Origin: CALARM01 sp036746235
GTDB taxonomy: Bacteria; Vulcanimicrobiota; SpSt-956; JAKJGF01
DNA length: 31,776 nt
Direction: 5' to 3'
Assembly (NCBI GenBank): GCA_036746235.1
Contig: DAIOEN010000069.1
Location: 1 to 31,776, forward strand
Shown here: positions 16,091 through 24,077 of the stretch, one piece after another
Numbering within the stretch: position 1 is the stretch's first letter
Layout: each line of letters starts with the position of its first letter
Program-made: the position numbers and the translations under genes
Notes under the pieces: generated by a model
Told to the model about the DNA's origin: nothing
Database searches by the model: none
What the model saw: only the letters and a program-made list of their open reading frames with translations

Positions 16091-18169
16091 ATGAAACATA
16101 TTAAACTTTTCGTAATTATATATATAATCCTGTTATCCGTTAGTTGTGGTGGAGGCGGTTCATCAGGGGGAACAAATACAGTACCCAATACAGTAACATC
16201 ATCCGGTGGAATTTTACAGGGACGCATCCTTGACGAGAGCAACTGGGGCATTAAAGATGTTACAGTTAAACTCGATCCGGGAAGCTATTCTTCTATTACC
16301 GATAAAGACGGTTTTTTTTATTTTTCTGTTCCCGAAAATACCTATAAATTGAACATTACTTACAACCAGGAAACCTTTCATCCCGACGGAAATGTATCGG
16401 TAAAAAAAGACAGTCCATGCAGTGTAACTATAAATTTCACTCCCCTTGAAGGATTTATTATTTCCAATCCTTTAATAGGCCTGGCATATATTAAGAATAT
16501 ATCTTCCGTTGAACTGCAGCAACTCGGATACTCTCCCCTGTCAGGTGCAACTGTTAACATAGCCGGTTCTTCCCGGTCAATCACTACGGATTCAAGAGGC
16601 TATTTTAAATATGACAGAGTTCTCTCAGGGATTCAGGCAATTGAAGTATCTTATGAAAATAAAAATATACAGGAAAATATTGTTGTCACTTCAAATAAAG
16701 ATATAACAGATCTGGTACAAACAAATGTCATACCGGAAAATGTAAGTGTTCTTCTCGGCAGTGTCAGACAGTTTACGGCATATGGCATAAATAACAGGAG
16801 TGAATTCGTACTCCCGTCTGAAGTAGCGTGGGGCTTTACAGATAATCCTGATAATATAGGCACAATAAATTCAGACGGAGTTTTTGTTGCACGGAAAACA
16901 GGAAGAGCTGTGCTCACCGGTTCATTCGGAGGACATACGGTCAGAGCAAATGTAATAGTAACTTCCGGCACAGGCAGTATAAAAGGAAAGGTTACAGACG
17001 AAAAAACAGGACAGCCGGTAAATTCCGTCATAGTAAGCGTGTCAGGTGTAAATATATTTGACATAACAGACGGTAACGGCGAATATTTCCTTTCAGGTAT
17101 TCCTTCCAATCTGAATGTTCTCCTGTCTGTCACAGACGGCGTAAATTTACTCGCTTCAAAAACAGTATATGTCCTTGCCGACAGTACGGTAACATCTGAC
17201 ATTACAATAAACTCGGAGAATCCTTCGTCTCCTACTCCGTCACAGGGTGGAATAAAACATCCGGTAAATAATTCTGTTTTAACAGTATTCTCAGTAGAAA
17301 ACTCTCCTGAAGGCATAATTCTCACGAATGACGGATTAAAAGGATATATTGCCACAGGTGAAGGACTATCTTTTTTCGCAACAGGAACAAATAAATTACA
17401 GGGAGTAATACAGTCAGGCACTTCTCCGAAAAAAATATCCATAAGTCCTGATGGACTGAAAGCCTATGTAACAAACAACGGAACGGATTCTATCAAGGTA
17501 GGAATCATTGATATATATACAAACTCCTTTACAGATAGTATTACCGTACCCAAATATCCTTTTGATATACAGTGCAGTCGTGATGGGAAAAAACTTTATG
17601 TTACAAATGAAGATCAGACAGAAAGCTATGTCTATGTAATAGACAGAAACACAAAATCTGTTCTTTCCACTATAAAAGTAGATAAAATTCCTCACGGTCT
17701 GGATTTATCTCCCGACGGAGGAAAAATTTATGTAACAAGTATAGTAACTTCTACAACTCCGAATGATATTGTAAGCGTCATAGATACGGAGACTGATAAA
17801 ATTATTAAAACAATAAGTGTGGGACCTGTCCCCTATGAGATTGCAGTCACACCTGACGGGAAAAAAGCGTATGTAACAAATTCCGGCGGAAACAGTGTGA
17901 GTGTCATAGATACGTATTCCAATTCAGTTACAGGTACAGTAGGTGTAATAAATGCCCCTCTCTCGGTAAAAATATCACCGGACGGCCAGAGGGCTTTCGT
18001 AACACATTTTGATGATAATATAAGTGTCATAGATACAGCAACGGATAAGGTATTAACAACAATACATCTTTCAGGGAGAGAAGGACATGATGTAACATTT
18101 TCTCCGGACGGTAAAAGAGCATATGTAATCACTTCAGGAGGAGGAGGGCTTGTACATGTAATATATTAG
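16091..18169 (+). CDS. Lipoprotein with carboxypeptidase-regulatory-like domains and YVTN beta-propeller
   Basis: Lipobox LSVSC gives C19, followed by a Gly-rich linker. A carboxypeptidase-regulatory-like domain (~40-115; GRILDESNWGIKDV, TDKDGFFYFSVP), a second (~148-200), a bacterial Ig-like domain (~214-290) and a third regulatory-like domain (~295-372; GKVTDEKTGQPVNSV) precede a C-terminal propeller (~395-692). The propeller has YVTN/YncE-type blades: repeated SPDG-x-KAYVTN, VIDT-x-T, and V-x-x-x-P words. YVTN propellers are known from surface-layer and cell-wall proteins. An extracellular binding or scaffold role is inferred. ATG 16091 follows AAAGGAG. It is the last gene of the co-directional block; no clear terminator follows. 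Confidence 0.84.
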   Translation: MKHIKLFVIIYIILLSVSCGGGGSSGGTNTVPNTVTSSGGILQGRILDESNWGIKDVTVKLDPGSYSSITDKDGFFYFSVPENTYKLNITYNQETFHPDGNVSVKKDSPCSVTINFTPLEGFIISNPLIGLAYIKNISSVELQQLGYSPLSGATVNIAGSSRSITTDSRGYFKYDRVLSGIQAIEVSYENKNIQENIVVTSNKDITDLVQTNVIPENVSVLLGSVRQFTAYGINNRSEFVLPSEVAWGFTDNPDNIGTINSDGVFVARKTGRAVLTGSFGGHTVRANVIVTSGTGSIKGKVTDEKTGQPVNSVIVSVSGVNIFDITDGNGEYFLSGIPSNLNVLLSVTDGVNLLASKTVYVLADSTVTSDITINSENPSSPTPSQGGIKHPVNNSVLTVFSVENSPEGIILTNDGLKGYIATGEGLSFFATGTNKLQGVIQSGTSPKKISISPDGLKAYVTNNGTDSIKVGIIDIYTNSFTDSITVPKYPFDIQCSRDGKKLYVTNEDQTESYVYVIDRNTKSVLSTIKVDKIPHGLDLSPDGGKIYVTSIVTSTTPNDIVSVIDTETDKIIKTISVGPVPYEIAVTPDGKKAYVTNSGGNSVSVIDTYSNSVTGTVGVINAPLSVKISPDGQRAFVTHFDDNISVIDTATDKVLTTIHLSGREGHDVTFSPDGKRAYVITSGGGGLVHVIY

Positions 18170-18225
18170 TGCAGGAGATTTTCTATAAGTATTTTATTCT
18201 GCAAAGACTATATTTTTTGCATTAT

Positions 18226-18725
18226 GGGGTATGTCTGACATTTTGCAAAATTTCCTCGTTAAGCCTTCATTCACTTATGGGAAGGCAATCTTAGAACCAC
18301 AAGACATTCTGTAAATACGCATGGAATCACAAAATATCGATGCGTACCTTTAAGAAGTTTATCTTAAAAATTTCTTATAAGTGTACTTTCTAAATAATAC
18401 TCAACTATATTGAGTATTATTGAAAAATTAGTTAAAAACCATTATGCTATAAAGATTTTTTAATAAAGTTAGTTTCAAAAATTAAATATGCTTATTTTTA
18501 ATAATACATAATATTATTGAATAATATATTGTGTATTACAAAATCATATGTAACATTTGTCTATAAATTACACAAATACAGGAAAAACACTGTAGTAGCA
18601 AGGTACGCATGCTATTTTTGTGATTTCATGCGGATTTGAGCTATCATAGTAATAGTGAAAATCCCTTTATTTATAACCGAAAGAATACTTAACGAGGAAT
18701 TTTGGCAGAATGTCGGAACTACCCC
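18226..18725. repeat. ~500-bp element with long imperfect inverted repeats (MITE-like or structured)
   Basis: The outer 38-bp arms (18226-18263 and 18688-18725) match as reverse complements at 32 of 38 positions, beginning GGGGTA and ending TACCCC. An inner 38-bp pair (18313-18350 and 18600-18637) matches at 31 of 38. The spacers between outer and inner pairs are almost equal (49 and 50 bp), so each side is one ~125-bp arm with a diverged middle. The 249-bp centre is non-coding, very AT-rich, and holds a perfect 12-bp hairpin (18393-18404/18410-18421) and a long AT hairpin (18503-18537). TAT flanks both outer ends. This fills the gap after 18169; I see no gene in it apart from the start of the ankyrin fragment. 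Confidence 0.65.
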
Positions 18726-19007
18726 TATGATCCCAATACCCCTCAGTATTATAAACCGGTCCATATAATCAGAGAAAATGATCCGGCAGGAGAGTATACA
18801 TACGACGGGATGTATACACCGTTAATTCTTTCGGTATATGTAAAAAATAAGGATATAGTAAAAATGCTTCTTGATAAAGGAGCAGATATTAATGCCAGGG
18901 TGGATGTGTATGGAACAGGTTCCAACGAGTCGGCCCTCAGTCAGGCAAAACATATTGAGGTCAATCATATAAGAGACCTGCTTGAATCGAGCGGTGCCGA
19001 AGATTGA
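18702..19007 (+). pseudogene. Ankyrin-repeat gene fragment
   Basis: A 101-codon frame with one clear ankyrin repeat (YTPLILSVYVKNKDIVKMLL, then DKGADINARV) and a degenerate second one (SALSQAKHIEVNHIRDLLES). Ankyrin proteins normally have several repeats, so this looks like the 3' end of a larger gene. The only available start is a TTG inside the right arm of the inverted-repeat element (18688-18725) with no convincing ribosome site. I infer that the element, or the rearrangement that placed it here, removed the 5' part. It could still be expressed as a small protein. Confidence 0.6.
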
Positions 19008-19040
19008 ACGGGTAACATAAAGCAGGATTTGCTCATTTTG

Positions 19041-19105
19041 TCATTGCGAGAAGCGAAGAGACGAAGCAATCCCAACAGTTTCTGCTGTAATAACGGGATT
19101 GCTTC
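19041..19105. repeat. Interspersed palindrome (TCATTGCGAG...GAAGCAATCCC type)
   Basis: TCATTGCGAG at 19041, then GAAGCAATCCC (19063-19073) and its exact reverse complement GGGATTGCTTC (19095-19105). This is another repeat type common in environmental genomes. It sits between the convergent ankyrin fragment and the beta-helix lipoprotein gene and could stop transcription from both sides. Confidence 0.75.
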
Positions 19106-19139
19106 ACTGGTTTTTCAGCCATTTTTTAAGTCTAACTTC

Positions 19140-21131
19140 CTACGGAACAGCCGGCTCAACTGTCAGAAAAGGATAAAAAATAATTCTACTGTCCACTGCT
19201 GTTGTTCCGCCACTGTTATAAGAAGACAGTGATGAACCTGTGCCGTTTGCCACTTTAGTGTTATCATCCTGATCCGCCATAGATCCAGCAGTATAGGTGC
19301 CGTTTGACGAAGGCCCATTCGAAGATCCCCACCAGTTACCCGATGCATTTATAGCAACAGTTCCTTCTGACGGATTATCATTCAGGTAAACAAGGCCGCC
19401 GTTCATATAAGCAGGTGTCACGGTACCGGACGTGGTAATAAAATTTCCAGATATGACAGGCGGTGTATTTAACTGAGTATAAGTCGCTTCAAATACAATG
19501 GCGGAAGGGCTGCCTGTCATCATATTATCCTCTATGGAAAGGACATTGGAAGATATACCGGCACTCTCGACATCAATACCTTTTTTAATAGCGTAGGATA
19601 TAATATTATTTTTTATATCCAGCACAGGCACATTATATCCGGCCAATGCCAGACCTATGTTCACGGTATTATTCTGAATATTATTACGGGAATTAATCTT
19701 CAAAAAGGCTCCCGGCCCTGCTGCACTGCAGTCTGCATAAATCCCTTTATCATTTGTTCCCGTATGATAGGCCACCCTGTTGCCCTGTAACGTAACCTGA
19801 TTGCCGTCATCTATGTAAATACCTATAGATTGTCCTGTAGTTGAGGAACCGATACAGGTATTTCCGCTGATTGTAACAGAAGTAGAAGCACTTCCCCACC
19901 ACAAAACAATTCCCCAGTTATTTGTAGAACAACTATAGCCGCTGACTGTGTTATTAATTATATTACCTGTAATAAGTTTCCGATTTACCACAACTATAGC
20001 GGCACTGTAAGTGCCGGAATTGGTAGAAATATTGTTTACTATATTGTCATGTATATTCAGGTGCTGTCCTGTAGCAGTATCTTCCGCACGAATTCCGTAT
20101 TGCTTTACAGGATAATAGGATATGCCCTGAACTGTGAAATTGCTGAAATCCGTTGTTCCCGATACGGAAGGATTTATATAAACAACACTGTAATTACAGA
20201 GGGATTCCGGTTGTATTATGGTAGTTTCTTTATTTTCTCCTTTAATAGTAAGAGGTCTGGTTATATTAAGAGATTCCTTGTAGACTCCTGCTCCTACGAA
20301 AATTGTATCTCCGGGAACAGAAGCAGTAATGGCATCACCTATTGTAGAATATGTATTTACGAGTATATCGTTATGATAAAGTAAAACTTTATTTGTATTA
20401 TCTGTAATAGATGTCTGATCATTTACAGAGACAGTATAATTTACAGAAGATCCGGCTACATTATATGTATAATTTCCCGTCTTTATAAACTGCCTTGATA
20501 CCAGTCCCATAGAAGGAATCGTTATATTTTTGTCATCAGGTGACATATATGATCCTGTCGTGGCGAAATTCAATGAAATCTGCTGAGTTCCGCCGTTAAA
20601 CCAGTAAAGGGTGTCATTCTTATTAACGATGATATTACCGGGATTAACAGTGCCGTCTGCTCCTATATCAACTCCGAGATTAACAGTATCATTCAGGGGA
20701 GTATTCTCAGGTGTAAGTTCAAAATAATGAGTTCTTCTGGACATTTCCGATCCTGCAGAATTTTTTGCCACAAAAAAAGCTACTTTTTTCCCGAAAGGAA
20801 GATTTTCAAAAGCCCCTACAGAAGACCAGTTACCACCGGGAGAATTTCTCCGGGCCTGGCGCCATTGATTGGATGAATTTTCCGTATAATCGGTCGGGTT
20901 CATCGGATCAAAACTGTCAACAGTATTGTATAAATATATATCTATTGTCTGGACAAAGGGGTTCATTATCTGGCCTGTCAGTGTTTTATCAGGAATATCA
21001 GGTGCATTGACTGTAAAATTAACAGTCCCTGATGATAAAGGATTTCTGGAATTTATTCCTGTTGCATCACTGCCGCATCCTGACAGACAGGCAAGTAATA
21101 ATAACATTATCGAATATCTTAATATGATCAT
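19140..21131 (-). CDS. Lipoprotein with cupredoxin-like domain and right-handed beta-helix
   Basis: Signal peptide with lipobox CLSGC (C19). Residues ~35-150 form a beta-rich module (VNFTVNAPDIPDKTLTGQIM) and ~160-245 look like a cupredoxin fold (NPGNIIVNKNDTLYWFNGG, TGNYTYNVAGSS) lacking the copper-binding His and Cys. Residues ~260-640 form a pectin-lyase-type right-handed beta-helix: it opens with GDAITASVPGDTIFVGAGVY and contains many N-x-I-x-x-N-x-x-G rungs. Such helices act in polysaccharide binding or cleavage, but no catalytic residues can be assigned. The N-terminal module parallels that of the FGE/NHL lipoprotein at 25-28 kb. ATG 21131 follows GGGAGG. Confidence 0.82.
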   Translation of the reverse strand: MIILRYSIMLLLLACLSGCGSDATGINSRNPLSSGTVNFTVNAPDIPDKTLTGQIMNPFVQTIDIYLYNTVDSFDPMNPTDYTENSSNQWRQARRNSPGGNWSSVGAFENLPFGKKVAFFVAKNSAGSEMSRRTHYFELTPENTPLNDTVNLGVDIGADGTVNPGNIIVNKNDTLYWFNGGTQQISLNFATTGSYMSPDDKNITIPSMGLVSRQFIKTGNYTYNVAGSSVNYTVSVNDQTSITDNTNKVLLYHNDILVNTYSTIGDAITASVPGDTIFVGAGVYKESLNITRPLTIKGENKETTIIQPESLCNYSVVYINPSVSGTTDFSNFTVQGISYYPVKQYGIRAEDTATGQHLNIHDNIVNNISTNSGTYSAAIVVVNRKLITGNIINNTVSGYSCSTNNWGIVLWWGSASTSVTISGNTCIGSSTTGQSIGIYIDDGNQVTLQGNRVAYHTGTNDKGIYADCSAAGPGAFLKINSRNNIQNNTVNIGLALAGYNVPVLDIKNNIISYAIKKGIDVESAGISSNVLSIEDNMMTGSPSAIVFEATYTQLNTPPVISGNFITTSGTVTPAYMNGGLVYLNDNPSEGTVAINASGNWWGSSNGPSSNGTYTAGSMADQDDNTKVANGTGSSLSSYNSGGTTAVDSRIIFYPFLTVEPAVP

Positions 21132-21327
21132 AGAAAAACCTCCCGGAGTATTAATTAAAGCTCTAAAGAAGACATAAAAGAAAATATAATTTAAGAGATT
21201 CGTTAAAATTTTATAATTTCCTTTTGTGCAGTAAAAAAGATCTTTAAAAATAAAAAAAATTATAATTATAGTATATACATATTCTCCAGGAAACCTTAAG
21301 TTTCATAGTGGCTATTCCAGAGTAAAA

Positions 21328-21747
21328 CTACCGGTATATCAGCTTCTGTAAAAGGTCTATTAACTCTTCCATTTGATATGGTTTGTCCAGAAAAGCCATA
21401 TATTCATCTTCTTCGATAAAATTACTGCTATCATTATATCCTGTAGATAATATAACTTTTACATCATGTTTGATACGGCGAAGTTCCAGAAAAGCATCTG
21501 CTCCGTTCATTTCCGGCATGGCAATATCGAGCAAAACAACTATTATATCTTTGTGATACTTCTGAAACAGTTTTACTGCTTCCCGTCCGTTTCTTGCAAC
21601 CAATACTTTAAAGCCCATACGTTCAAGCATAATTTTTGCTACATGACAGATAAATTCATCATCATCGACTACCAGAACCGTATCTGTGTCATGAATAATT
21701 TTATTATATTCCGGTAATACAAAAGAGCCTGAAATAATTTCAATCAT
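21328..21747 (-). CDS. Single-domain response regulator (CheY-like receiver)
   Basis: A 139-residue receiver domain without an output domain. The acidic pair is present (VVDDDEF, D29-D30), the phosphoacceptor is D74 (LLDIAMPEMNG), the switch residue lies in VILSTGYN and the conserved Lys in LDKPYQ. All catalytic residues are intact, so it should be phosphorylated. About 20 extra residues precede the domain. ATG 21747 follows GGGAGG with good spacing. It lies 24 nt after the GIY-YIG gene and is probably cotranscribed from the conserved box at 22244-22296. No kinase is adjacent; the kinase at 5.1 kb is a possible distant partner. Confidence 0.9.
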   Translation of the reverse strand: MIEIISGSFVLPEYNKIIHDTDTVLVVDDDEFICHVAKIMLERMGFKVLVARNGREAVKLFQKYHKDIIVVLLDIAMPEMNGADAFLELRRIKHDVKVILSTGYNDSSNFIEEDEYMAFLDKPYQMEELIDLLQKLIYR

Positions 21748-21771
21748 AAAATAAAACCTCCCTTAATTTTT

Positions 21772-22086
21772 CTATAAAATAATTTCATAATAAAGATCTT
21801 TCCACTCGGGATTTTTTTCATCAACCAGTTCCATCTTTTCTTTTCTTGAAAGATTTTTTAAATATTTCTTTTTTTTCAGTGCTTCCGTCATGTTTTTTGC
21901 TGTTTCGTAATAAACCAGATTATGGATTTTATATCTGTTTATAATTTTCGGGGAAACATCTTTTCTGAAATTATAAATTTTTCCAATCAAATCACCGGTA
22001 ATTCCCGTATAAGTGAGTCCGTATCTGCCATTTGCCAGTATATAGATATAACATCTGCCGTTATGCCTTAAAATTTCTTTTTCCAT
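21772..22086 (-). CDS. GIY-YIG domain protein with substituted catalytic residues
   Basis: A 104-residue small GIY-YIG protein of the UPF0213-like type: YIYIL and YTGIT stand for the GIY and YIG strands, and LVYYE and NPEWKDLYYE match the family's later conserved blocks. The usual catalytic Arg in the helix after YIG is Lys (K36, in DLIGKIYNFR), and the metal-binding Glu of the A-I-x-R-E-K helix is Lys (K73, in EALKKKKYLK). It is therefore probably not an active endonuclease, though DNA binding may remain. ATG 22086; upstream GGAGG is at normal spacing. First gene of a two-gene minus-strand unit with the response regulator. Confidence 0.8.
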   Translation of the reverse strand: MEKEILRHNGRCYIYILANGRYGLTYTGITGDLIGKIYNFRKDVSPKIINRYKIHNLVYYETAKNMTEALKKKKYLKNLSRKEKMELVDEKNPEWKDLYYEIIL

Positions 22087-22169
22087 AAGATATTTCTCAA
22101 CCTCCTGTAAAACGTTGTTTCAAAGTAATTATCCCGATGAATGTTAATATATTTCATAAATAACAGATA

Positions 22170-22184
22170 TGACCGGAGCGGTCA
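22170..22184. repeat. Small hairpin TGACCG-GAG-CGGTCA
   Basis: A perfect 6-bp stem with a 3-nt loop in the leader of the GIY-YIG gene. A related hairpin occurs at 13911-13925. Role unknown; it may be a small interspersed repeat. Confidence 0.4.
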
Positions 22185-22243
22185 CAACCAAATATGAAAA
22201 TTAACAGACAGTGAAGCATAAGACTTTATCATTTTCATATAAA

Positions 22244-22296
22244 CCCTCTATAATAATAAGAGTCAAAATTTTGCAATTTTCCGAAAAATTTTTAAA
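22244..22296 (-). promoter_or_regulatory. Conserved box, copy 2, cut by the IS66 insertion
   Basis: Read on the minus strand: ATTTTTCGGAAAATT, spacer, TTTTGACTCTT, then TATTATAGAGGG, the same order as at 9394-9444. TTGACT is followed after 17 nt by TTTATA, a possible -10 driving the GIY-YIG/response-regulator unit. The block breaks at 22302, where the insertion sequence begins, and resumes at 23946 on the far side. Confidence 0.6.
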
Positions 22297-22341
22297 TTTT
22301 TTGTAACTATTCAGGCTATTAAAAATATTATAAAGTGTATA

Positions 22342-22373
22342 TTGACATAGAATACGTATTCCTTTAGTATAAT
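22342..22373 (+). promoter_or_regulatory. Probable transposase promoter inside the IS left end
   Basis: TTGACA (22342-22347) with TAGTAT (22365-22370) after 17 nt, or TATAAT (22368-22373) after 20 nt. The transposase frame begins at 22415. Confidence 0.45.
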
Positions 22374-22414
22374 AAAAATAGGCTCAAGTATCTGAAAGAG
22401 AAAAATAAAAGGAT

Positions 22415-22825
22415 ATGGACATAAAAGACTTATCAGAGAAAATCAGAGAAAATCCAGAAGAATTCATAAAAGAATTCTATAAATTGCATTTGATAATAGA
22501 AGAGCAATCAAGGCAAATAGAAATTTTACTGGAAGAGAATAAACTTTTAAGAGAAGAGAATAAACTTCTGCGAGAAGAGAATGAAAGCCTGAAGTCTCGA
22601 ATAAGGATACTGGAGGGCCAGATAAACAAAGACAGCCATAATAGTAGTAAACCTCCATCAAGTGATGGATTCAAGAAAAAGATATACAATAATAGAAAGT
22701 CAGGTTCTCGTGTAGTAGGAGGTCAGAAAGGTCATAAAGGAGAGACTCTAAAACTATCAGAAGCACCGGATAAAGTAGAAATCCATAAAGTGTGTAACTG
22801 TAAAGTATGTGGACGTTCTCTCTGA
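22415..22825 (+). pseudogene. tnpC: IS66 transposase, N-terminal part (frameshifted)
   Basis: 136 codons. Residues ~25-65 are a Leu/Glu coiled coil with repeated KLLREEN words, followed by the SKPPSSDGF motif and VGGQKGHKGETL that mark the N-terminal region of IS66 transposases. The zinc-binding part begins (CNCKVCG) and the frame stops at 22823-22825. The next part continues in the -1 frame from the same place. Removing one CT from TTCTCTCTG (22816-22824) would join the two parts as CGRSLKKNKV and restore the family sequence. I therefore read this as one gene broken by a 2-nt gain in a CT run. No standard slippery heptamer is visible, so programmed frameshifting is less likely. Confidence 0.85.
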
Positions 22826-23937
22826 AGAAGAATAAAGTAATAAGATATGAGAGGCACCAGGTATATGAAGTTCCCGAATTAAAGATAGAAGTAATAGAGC
22901 ATAAAGGAGAAATAAAGCGGTGTCCTGTATGTGGGATAGAAAACAAAGCAGAATTTCCTGAAGAAGCAAGAAATATAGTTCAATATGGGAAACAGTTTAA
23001 GAGCCTTGCGACATATTTAAAAGAGTATCAATATGTATCCTGTGAACGAATGAGTGAATTTTTCAGAGATGTATTATCTCATTCAGTCAGTGAAGCAACA
23101 TTTAAGAACTTCAATGAGGATTGTTTTAATAGATTAGAAGAATATGAAAAAGAAGTAAAAGAGTGTCTGAAGTCATCTCCTGTTGTAGGATGTGATAAGA
23201 CAGGATTTAGCTATAATGGTAAACGCCACTGGCTTCACGTTTCATCTACAAAAGACCTGACATATTATTCAGTAGAAGAAAAACGAGGCAAAGAAGGTAT
23301 GGACCATGCAGGTATATTACCCGGCTTTGCTGGTAAAGCTATACATGATTACTGGTCACCATATTTCAAATATGATTGTATACATGCTCTTTGCAATGCC
23401 CACCATTTAAGGGAACTAACATATATTTTTGAAGAAGAAAAACAGGAATGGGCGAGTAAAATGATAGATTTATTGCTTGATATAAAAGGTTTTATTGATA
23501 CCACAAAACCGCTCAGAAATTGCCTGGCTACAGAAATTCAATGTAAATTTGAAAGAAAATATGACGAAATTATAGAAGATGGATTGAAAAATTTTCCAGC
23601 TGCTCCTGATGTTTGCTCCAATAAGAGAGGCCGTAAAAAACAAAGTAAACCAAAGAACTTACTTGACCGGTTGAAAAAACATAAAAAAGAAGTCCTGGCT
23701 TTTATGTATGATTTTCAGGTTCCCTTTGATAATAATCAATCAGAGAGGGATCTCAGAATGATGAAACTTAAGCAGAAAATTTCCGGGACATTTCGAAGTG
23801 AAAATGGAGCTAAATATTTTGCTCGTATTAGAAGCTATATTTCTACAGTAAAAAAACATGGATTAAATATTCTTCAATCTATTCAAAATGCTTTTGCAGG
23901 TAAGCCTTTTATTCCTGTTATGGCAAGAGGAGCCTGA
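22807..23937 (+). pseudogene. tnpC: IS66 transposase, zinc-finger remainder and DDE catalytic domain
   Basis: 376 codons overlapping the N-terminal part by 19 nt. The first residues finish the zinc region (RCPVCG) after the ERHQVYEVPE strand. The DDE core follows: first Asp in VVGCDKTGFSYNGKRHWLHV, second Asp in AIHDYWSPYFKYDC followed by CNAHHLREL, and Glu in DNNQSERDLRMMKLKQKISG. The C-terminal helix (FARIRSYISTVKKHGLNIL) is typical, so the catalytic domain is complete. Alone it lacks the coiled coil and DNA-binding N-terminus. Independent initiation at ATG 22807 is possible but no ribosome site is evident. Confidence 0.88.
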
Positions 23938-23945
23938 ATAGTTAC

Positions 23946-23982
23946 AATTTTTTTATAATTCATGAATTTATCTTTCAAAAAT
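23946..23982. repeat. Displaced continuation of the conserved box copy 2, with target duplication
   Basis: Begins with the 8-bp target repeat AATTTTTT and continues with TCATGAATTTATCTTTC, which matches 30513-30529 (TCATGAATTTATCTTC) next to copy 3. Deleting the IS and one duplication rejoins a block alignable to 30443-30535 over about 90 bp. Confidence 0.7.
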
Positions 23983-24016
23983 CTCATAGTGCAACAGAGT
24001 CACTCATTTAAAAACA

Positions 24017-24045
24017 TAGACATACATATGTACCTGTGATAAAAT
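24017..24045 (+). promoter_or_regulatory. Sigma-70-like promoter of the PD-(D/E)XK-like gene
   Basis: TAGACA (24017-24022), 17-nt spacer, TAAAAT (24040-24045), with TGTG just before the -10. The gene's start is 33 nt further on. Confidence 0.55.
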
Positions 24046-24077
24046 TAAAGTAGAAATATTCTTAAGGAGCTTATATT

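Larger units (their letters stand above)
22303..23945 (+). mobile_element. IS66-family insertion sequence (single-transposase type)
   Basis: The ends are exact 15-bp inverted repeats: GTAACTATTCAGGCT (22303-22317) and AGCCTGAATAGTTAC (23931-23945). An 8-bp direct repeat AATTTTTT flanks the element (22295-22302 and 23946-23953); 8 bp is the target duplication typical of IS66. It encodes only a TnpC-type transposase, in two overlapping frames, and lacks the tnpA and tnpB genes of classical IS66, as in the ISBst12-like subgroup. Size is 1643 bp. The intact ends and duplication suggest recent insertion, but the transposase frame is shifted, so self-mobility is doubtful. Confidence 0.95.

Noticed and set aside
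16651..17442. A 263-codon open frame on the minus strand opposite the YVTN lipoprotein gene
   Set aside because: It is wholly antisense to a well-supported gene, has no ribosome site and shows no recognisable domain; the long opening follows from the codon pattern of the plus strand.
22415..23937. Programmed -1 frameshifting to make the full IS66 transposase
   Set aside because: The overlap has no X-XXY-YYZ slippery heptamer; a 2-nt gain in a CT run explains the break more simply, though the alternative is not excluded.
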